Shown: positions 6,666 through 10,000 of the stretch, in pieces
Layout: every line of letters begins with the position of its first letter
How positions within the stretch are numbered: the first letter of the stretch is position 1
Source: Phycomyces nitens
Taxonomy: Eukaryota; Mucoromycota; Mucoromycetes; Mucorales; Phycomycetaceae
Reading direction: 5' to 3'
Length of the DNA: 10,000 bases
Assembly: GCA_022702545.1 (NCBI GenBank)
Contig: JAHRBC010000011.1
Location: 62,501-72,500 of the forward strand
Position numbers and translations under genes: made by a program
The notes under the pieces: generated by a model
Told to the model about the DNA's origin: nothing
Databases searched by the model: none
The model's input: the letters and a program-made list of their open reading frames with translations, nothing else

Positions 6666-7280
6666 ATTTCTTCTACATAATAAGCCTGGCTACAACATCA
6701 GTATTGATTCATTTTCACTATTGCAAACCTTAGTCAAAAGGTTATGGTACTTTTCAGGTCGATCAACAAATTGTTTAATAGCTGTATGCTCTTTGTTTTA
6801 ATATGGAACTTGGCATAACATGGTTGATAAGAACTTCAAACTCCTCGCTATTCAAACAATCTATATAATTTATTAGACGATTTTGTACCGTTGGAATATT
6901 AATATGTGATTACTGGCGCTTTGGCTTTAATTACTATTTTAAATCAACTTTAGTGTAAATGCTCTGAAAAATAATAATTTATTTTATTGGTTTTAAGTAT
7001 ACCATCCTTCTAACCACTAATTGATTAAAGTTTTACTTTTAACTATCTATGGTAGAAAAACAGTGGAACTGGCAATATGGATAATTGTTGACTAGAAAAG
7101 ATGGTTTTGCAAAGAATCATCTAATAGTCAATAGTTTTTACAACAAATGGAAACAATATAAACAGTTGGGCAGGGTTTAATACGAGAGAGCAGACCTGTA
7201 AGCGGTTGTGTCTTTTGTATCGATAACGTAGCCTTCTCAGACAGTGGTTTTTAATTACTGTTTGCACCAAACTTTGTAGT
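6598..7280 (+). other. Candidate 5' external transcribed spacer, right arm
   Basis: About 683 bp precede the plus-strand 18S gene and correspond in inverted order to 338-1017. Blocks such as TTTTATTGGTTTTAAGTATACC-type sequence near 6980-7000, GGCAATATGGATAATTGTTG (7071-7090) and TTGTATCGATAACGTAGCC (7215-7233) match the left arm. Some parts differ, for example about 6835-6875 and 7175-7205. No coding gene is supported; the open frame at 6616-6801 is not conserved as a reading frame. Confidence 0.55.
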
Positions 7281-8473
7281 TACCTGGTTGATCCTGCCAG
7301 TAGTCACTATGCTTGTCTCAAAGATTAAGCCAATGCATGTGCTAAGTATATAAACAAATTCTATACTGTGAAACTGCAGGTAATAATTCATTAAATCAGT
7401 TATGATCTACATGACAATTCATTACTACTTGGATCAACCGTGGTAATTCTAGAGCTAATACATGCAACAAAAGCCTCGACTCATGGAGGAAGGGGTATAT
7501 GCACTTTATTAGAGTAAAAGCCAACCTGGTGTTAAAGCCAGTTTTTTGGTGATTCATAATAATTCAATGCTGATCGCATGGCCTTGTGCTGGCGACAGTT
7601 CATTCGATTTTCTGCCCTATCAGGTTAAGATTAGCAAGATAGAGGCTTACATTGCCTACGCACGTGGTAGTGAATTAGGGTTCGATTCCGGAGAGGGGAG
7701 CCTGAAAACGGCTACCACATCCAAGGAAGGCAGCGAGGCGCGCAAATTACCGCAATCTGAATTCGGGAGCGGTGAAGTGACAATAAATAACAATGCAGGG
7801 CCTTTTGGGTCTTGCAATTGGAGAGATGAAGTACAATTTAAATCCTTAACGAGAATCTATTGGAGGGCAGGTCTGGTGCCAGCAGCCGCGGTAATTCCAG
7901 CTCCAAGAGCACGTAAATATTAAAGTTGTTGCGGTTAAAGCGATCCGTGAGTCGAATAGTAGCCTTTGGCTAGGTGACTTGGTCTTCGATGGCCTAGATT
8001 CATAACTTTGATATGGCTCTCACGTTGTGCCACTGTCTGGTTGGCTTCGGTTGAGTCAGATATAAGATGGCAACCAAATTACCATGAGCAAATCAGAGTG
8101 TTTAAAGCAGGCTTTATGAAGCCCTGAATGTGTTAGCATAGAATGATGTGAAGATAAGACATGGCTCTATATTTCGTTGGTTTTAAAGGACCATTGTAAT
8201 GATGACAAGGAACGGTTGGGGATTTGTATTTGGTCAGCTAGAGGTGAATTCTTGGATTGACCGAAGACAAACTACTGCGAAGGCGATTTTTTACCCAGTT
8301 TCACGTTTTCATTGATCAGAGGTCGAAAATTGCAGGGGATCGAAGACGGTGAGATACCGTACCGTAGTCTTAACAGCAAACTATGCCGACTAGAGGTTGG
8401 ATAAGTTCATTGCCTGAAAAGCTTATTCAGAGATCTTAGCGAAAGCAAAGTTTTGGGTTCCGGGAGTATGGGA

Positions 8474-8508
<35 letters not shown>

Positions 8509-9184
8509 ACACCACCAGGGAAGTGGAGCCTGCGGCTTAATTTGACTCAACACGGGGAAATCACCAGGTCCAGGACATAAGAAGGATTGACAGATTGAAA
8601 GCTCTTTCTTAGATTTTATGGGTGGTGGTGCATGGCCGTTCTTTAGTTCGTGGGGTGATTTGTCTGGTTAATTCCGATAACGAACGAGACCTTGTAATTT
8701 ACTGAAATAGTCAGACCAACTTTTAGTTAGGTTAAGCTTCAGCTTTTCTGTCTTCTTAGAGAAACTACCTGCGCTAAGCAGGAGTGAAGTTAGGCAATAA
8801 CAGGTCTGTGATGCCCTTAGATGTTCTGGGCCGCACGCGCGCTGCACTGACATAGTCAACGAGTCTATGGCCTTGGCTGAGAAGCTTGGGTAATCTTTTG
8901 AAACTTATGTCGTGCTGGGGATTGAGCTCTGTAACTATTGCTCATCAACGAGGAATTCCTAGTAAAAGCGCTGAAGTCATCCAGCTTGCGTTGACACGTC
9001 CCTGCCCTTTGCTTCACCGCCCGTCGCTACTACCGATTGAATGGTTACAGCAAGAATATGGGATTGTTGAGAGCTGGTGTGGCAGCAACCGGCTTTCGAT
9101 GAGAACTAGGTCAAGCTTTGCTATTTAGAGGAAGTAGAAGTCGTAACAAAGACAATAGGTGAACTGCTGCGGAAGGGATCATTA
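7281..9184 (+). rRNA. 18S (SSU) rRNA, full length but error-rich
   Basis: This is a complete eukaryotic small-subunit rRNA gene. It opens TACCTGGTTGATCCTGCCAG and ends GGAAGGGATCATTA at 9184. Landmarks in order are the 530 loop GTGCCAGCAGCCGCGGTAA (7876-7894), AAACTTAAAGGAATTGACGG (8484-8503), GATAACGAACGAGACCTTG near 8677-8695 and ACCGCCCGTCGCTAC (9016-9030). At about 1904 nt it is longer than the usual ~1800. I see no single large insertion, so the extra length is spread over variable regions and small insertions. Compared with the minus-strand copy, the first 250 nt show extra bases (ACTATGC, CCAATGCATG, GTGCTAAG) and a replaced block after GTGAAACTGC. Near the 3' end, GTAACAAAGACAATAGGTG departs from the nearly invariant GTAACAAGGTTTCCGTAGGTG. 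It is either a decayed copy or carries sequencing errors; gene identity is certain. Confidence 0.97.
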
Positions 9185-9387
9185 CCAACGTATGCTCTAC
9201 GGTTTGATTATGAAAATGATCGTTCTCGCTAGGAGCACACATCTTTGTGAATCGTCTTGGTAGCCTTGGGATTCAGAAATAGCGAACCCTAGCTGACTAT
9301 TGATCCCTAGCATCAGCAACAAAATCTTACTGAAGAACTAACTTGAATCTGGTTGGAAAACTAAAAGTAACATGGCCGCAAGGCCGT
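9185..9387 (+). other. Internal transcribed spacer 1 (ITS1)
   Basis: About 203 bp lies between the 18S 3' end and the 5.8S start. It is transcribed in the 35S-type precursor and removed during maturation. It is AT-leaning and shows no conserved gene sequence, as expected of ITS1. Given the errors in the flanking genes, its exact sequence should not be used alone for species naming. Confidence 0.85.
9372..9387 (+). other. Small hairpin with GCAA tetraloop before 5.8S
   Basis: GGCC (9374-9377) and GGCC (9382-9385) pair around GCAA, a GNRA-type tetraloop. An outer A-T pair and a U-G wobble extend the stem to six. It ends directly at the 5.8S start, where ITS1 processing occurs. A role in processing is inferred. 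Confidence 0.4.
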
Positions 9388-9548
9388 AAAACAACTTTCA
9401 GCAACGGATCTGCTGGTTCTCGTCATCGATTGAAGAACGTAACCCAGAACTGCGATACTTAATGTTGCAAATTGGTGAATCAATCGAGTGCTTTGAACGC
9501 ACATTGCGCTCACTGGTGTTCCAGTGAGCACGCCATGTTTCAGCATCA
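9388..9548 (+). rRNA. 5.8S rRNA, error-rich
   Basis: It opens AAACAACTTTCAGCAACGGA, the fungal 5.8S start. It ends near GTTTCAGCATCA, about 161 nt against the usual ~158. A perfect 9-bp hairpin, GCTCACTGG (9508-9516) with CCAGTGAGC (9521-9529) around TGTT, is intact, and its sequence resembles Mucorales and relatives. The middle is damaged at sites that hardly vary in fungi: GGATCTGCTGGTTC has a changed base run, CTCGTCATCGATTGAAG has two added T, the stretch after GAAGAACG (about 9437-9455) does not match the usual GCAGCGAAATGCGATA, and TCAATCGAGTGC has added bases. 5.8S pairs with 28S in the 60S subunit. Confidence 0.95.
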
Positions 9549-9813
9549 CAAAGAACCCGCCAATTTGTTTCTTCAAATTGATTTGGATTTATGTATCATC
9601 TGAAATGCTAAGTGTTTCGGCACGCATTTTTGCGATTTTAAATAAAGCTTGCAAAGAATCTTGTCGGTTATCAACAGATTGAACTTTATAAAATTCATCG
9701 GCTATGGTTTGCTGGTGATGGTTTATCTGGGCGAACTTATAAGAACGGTTCACAAGGAAGAAAATAGCTCTTTATTGAGCCGATGCTTTACAGCCACCAA
9801 CCATTTTAAAATT
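9549..9813 (+). other. Internal transcribed spacer 2 (ITS2)
   Basis: About 265 bp between 5.8S and 28S. It is AT-rich with no gene sequence. The 5.8S tail and the 28S head are expected to pair and close the ITS2 structure. No further landmark can be fixed with confidence. Confidence 0.85.
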
Positions 9814-10000
9814 GGATCCTGAAAATCAGGTGGGATTACCCGCTGAACTTAAGCATATCAATAAGCGGAGGAAAAGAAGCTAACAAGAGATATCCCCTAG
9901 TAACGGCAGTGAAGAGGAAAAGCTCAGAAGTTGGAACCTGTTTGTAGCTAAGCCGAAGATTTAATGAACTAAAGGAACCGTTTTTCCCAGACGAACTAAG
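9814..10000 (+). rRNA. 28S (LSU) rRNA, 5' end, runs off right edge
   Basis: This is the start of the large-subunit rRNA gene: GGTGGGATTACCCGCTGAAC (9829-9848), TTAAGCATATCAATAAGCGG, then AGGAAAAGAAGCTAACAAG, CCCCTAGTAACGGCAGTGAA and GTTGGAACCTGTTTG leading into the D1 domain. GGTGGGATTACC, in place of the CGAGACTACC type of many Dikarya, is a form I recall from Mucoromycotina. Small deviations (AACAAGAGATATCCCC, ACGGCAGTGAAG) again suggest indels against a conserved background. The RNA would be the catalytic core of the 60S subunit. The rest of the gene lies beyond the window. Confidence 0.96.

Larger units (their letters stand above)
1..7637. repeat. Giant inverted repeat of the rDNA spacer and 18S 5' ends
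   Basis: The left arm (1-3508) and right arm (3515 to about 7637) carry the same order of elements in reverse: 18S start, ETS, conserved block, B/A spacer repeats, 5S, T-tract and hairpin, axis. The right arm is longer, about 3770 bp against 3175 bp from axis to 18S start. Most of the excess lies in the tandem array, since the distance between the flanking B elements is 997 bp on the left and 1532 bp on the right. Outside the axis stem the arms match imperfectly, with many small indels. Confidence 0.93.

Noticed and set aside
6004..6801. Open frames at 6004-6219 and 6616-6801
   Set aside because: One is spacer-repeat sequence, the other lies in the ETS and is not kept as a frame in the mirror arm.
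338..7280. Fold-back transposon with long terminal inverted repeats
   Set aside because: The outer arms continue into 18S genes, no transposase or target-site duplication is seen, and the element order is that of an rDNA spacer.
7546..7923. 125-codon open frame on the plus strand
   Set aside because: It lies wholly inside the 18S rRNA gene and covers the 530 loop; the frame is a chance by-product of rRNA sequence.
7281..9184. Group I or other intron explaining the extra 18S length
   Set aside because: Conserved 18S landmarks follow one another without a single large insertion; the extra length is spread over many small differences and variable regions.
8668..9576. Short open frames at 8668-8859, 8886-9128 and 9361-9576
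   Set aside because: All fall within 18S, ITS1 or 5.8S sequence and have no protein-like features.

Overview
The window is nuclear ribosomal DNA of a fungus, most likely a Mucoromycotina (Mucorales-like) species. The fungal call rests on the 18S core motifs, the 5.8S opening (AAACAACTTTCAGCAACGG) and the 28S opening with its AAGCATATCAATAAGCGGAG block. The narrower call rests on the 5.8S hairpin with stem GCTCACTGG/CCAGTGAGC followed by a CACGCC...TTTCAG tail, and on the GGTGGGATTACCCGCTGAAC start of 28S, both of which I recall as typical of that group. No protein-coding gene is supported anywhere.

Layout: two rRNA transcription units lie head to head. A partial 18S gene runs off the left end on the minus strand (337..1). 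A full-length 18S, ITS1, 5.8S, ITS2 and the start of 28S run off the right end on the plus strand (7281..10000). Between the two 18S 5' ends is about 6.9 kb of AT-rich intergenic spacer built as a giant inverted repeat with its axis at about 3511.5. At the axis is a perfect 39-bp stem with a 6-nt loop (3470-3553). Going outward, each arm holds about 450 bp of inner spacer, a 5S rRNA gene pointing toward the axis, a field of related ~200-bp elements organised as ~400-bp units, an expanded tandem array of a 199-bp element (three copies on the left, six damaged ones on the right), a strongly conserved block that is the best candidate for the RNA polymerase I promoter, and about 0.68 kb that fits a 5' external transcribed spacer.

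The arms are not equivalent. The left arm looks clean: its 18S fragment matches conserved eukaryotic sequence and its 5S folds well. The right arm, and the 18S-5.8S-28S genes beyond it, carry many small insertions, deletions and substitutions even at sites that are almost invariant in rRNA. The change begins near the palindrome axis. This pattern fits a fold-back long read or a poorly polished contig end; a real palindromic rDNA molecule or a decayed inverted rDNA copy are the biological alternatives. The different array copy number (3 versus 6) means the two arms are not a simple copy of one template, unless the assembly altered the array.
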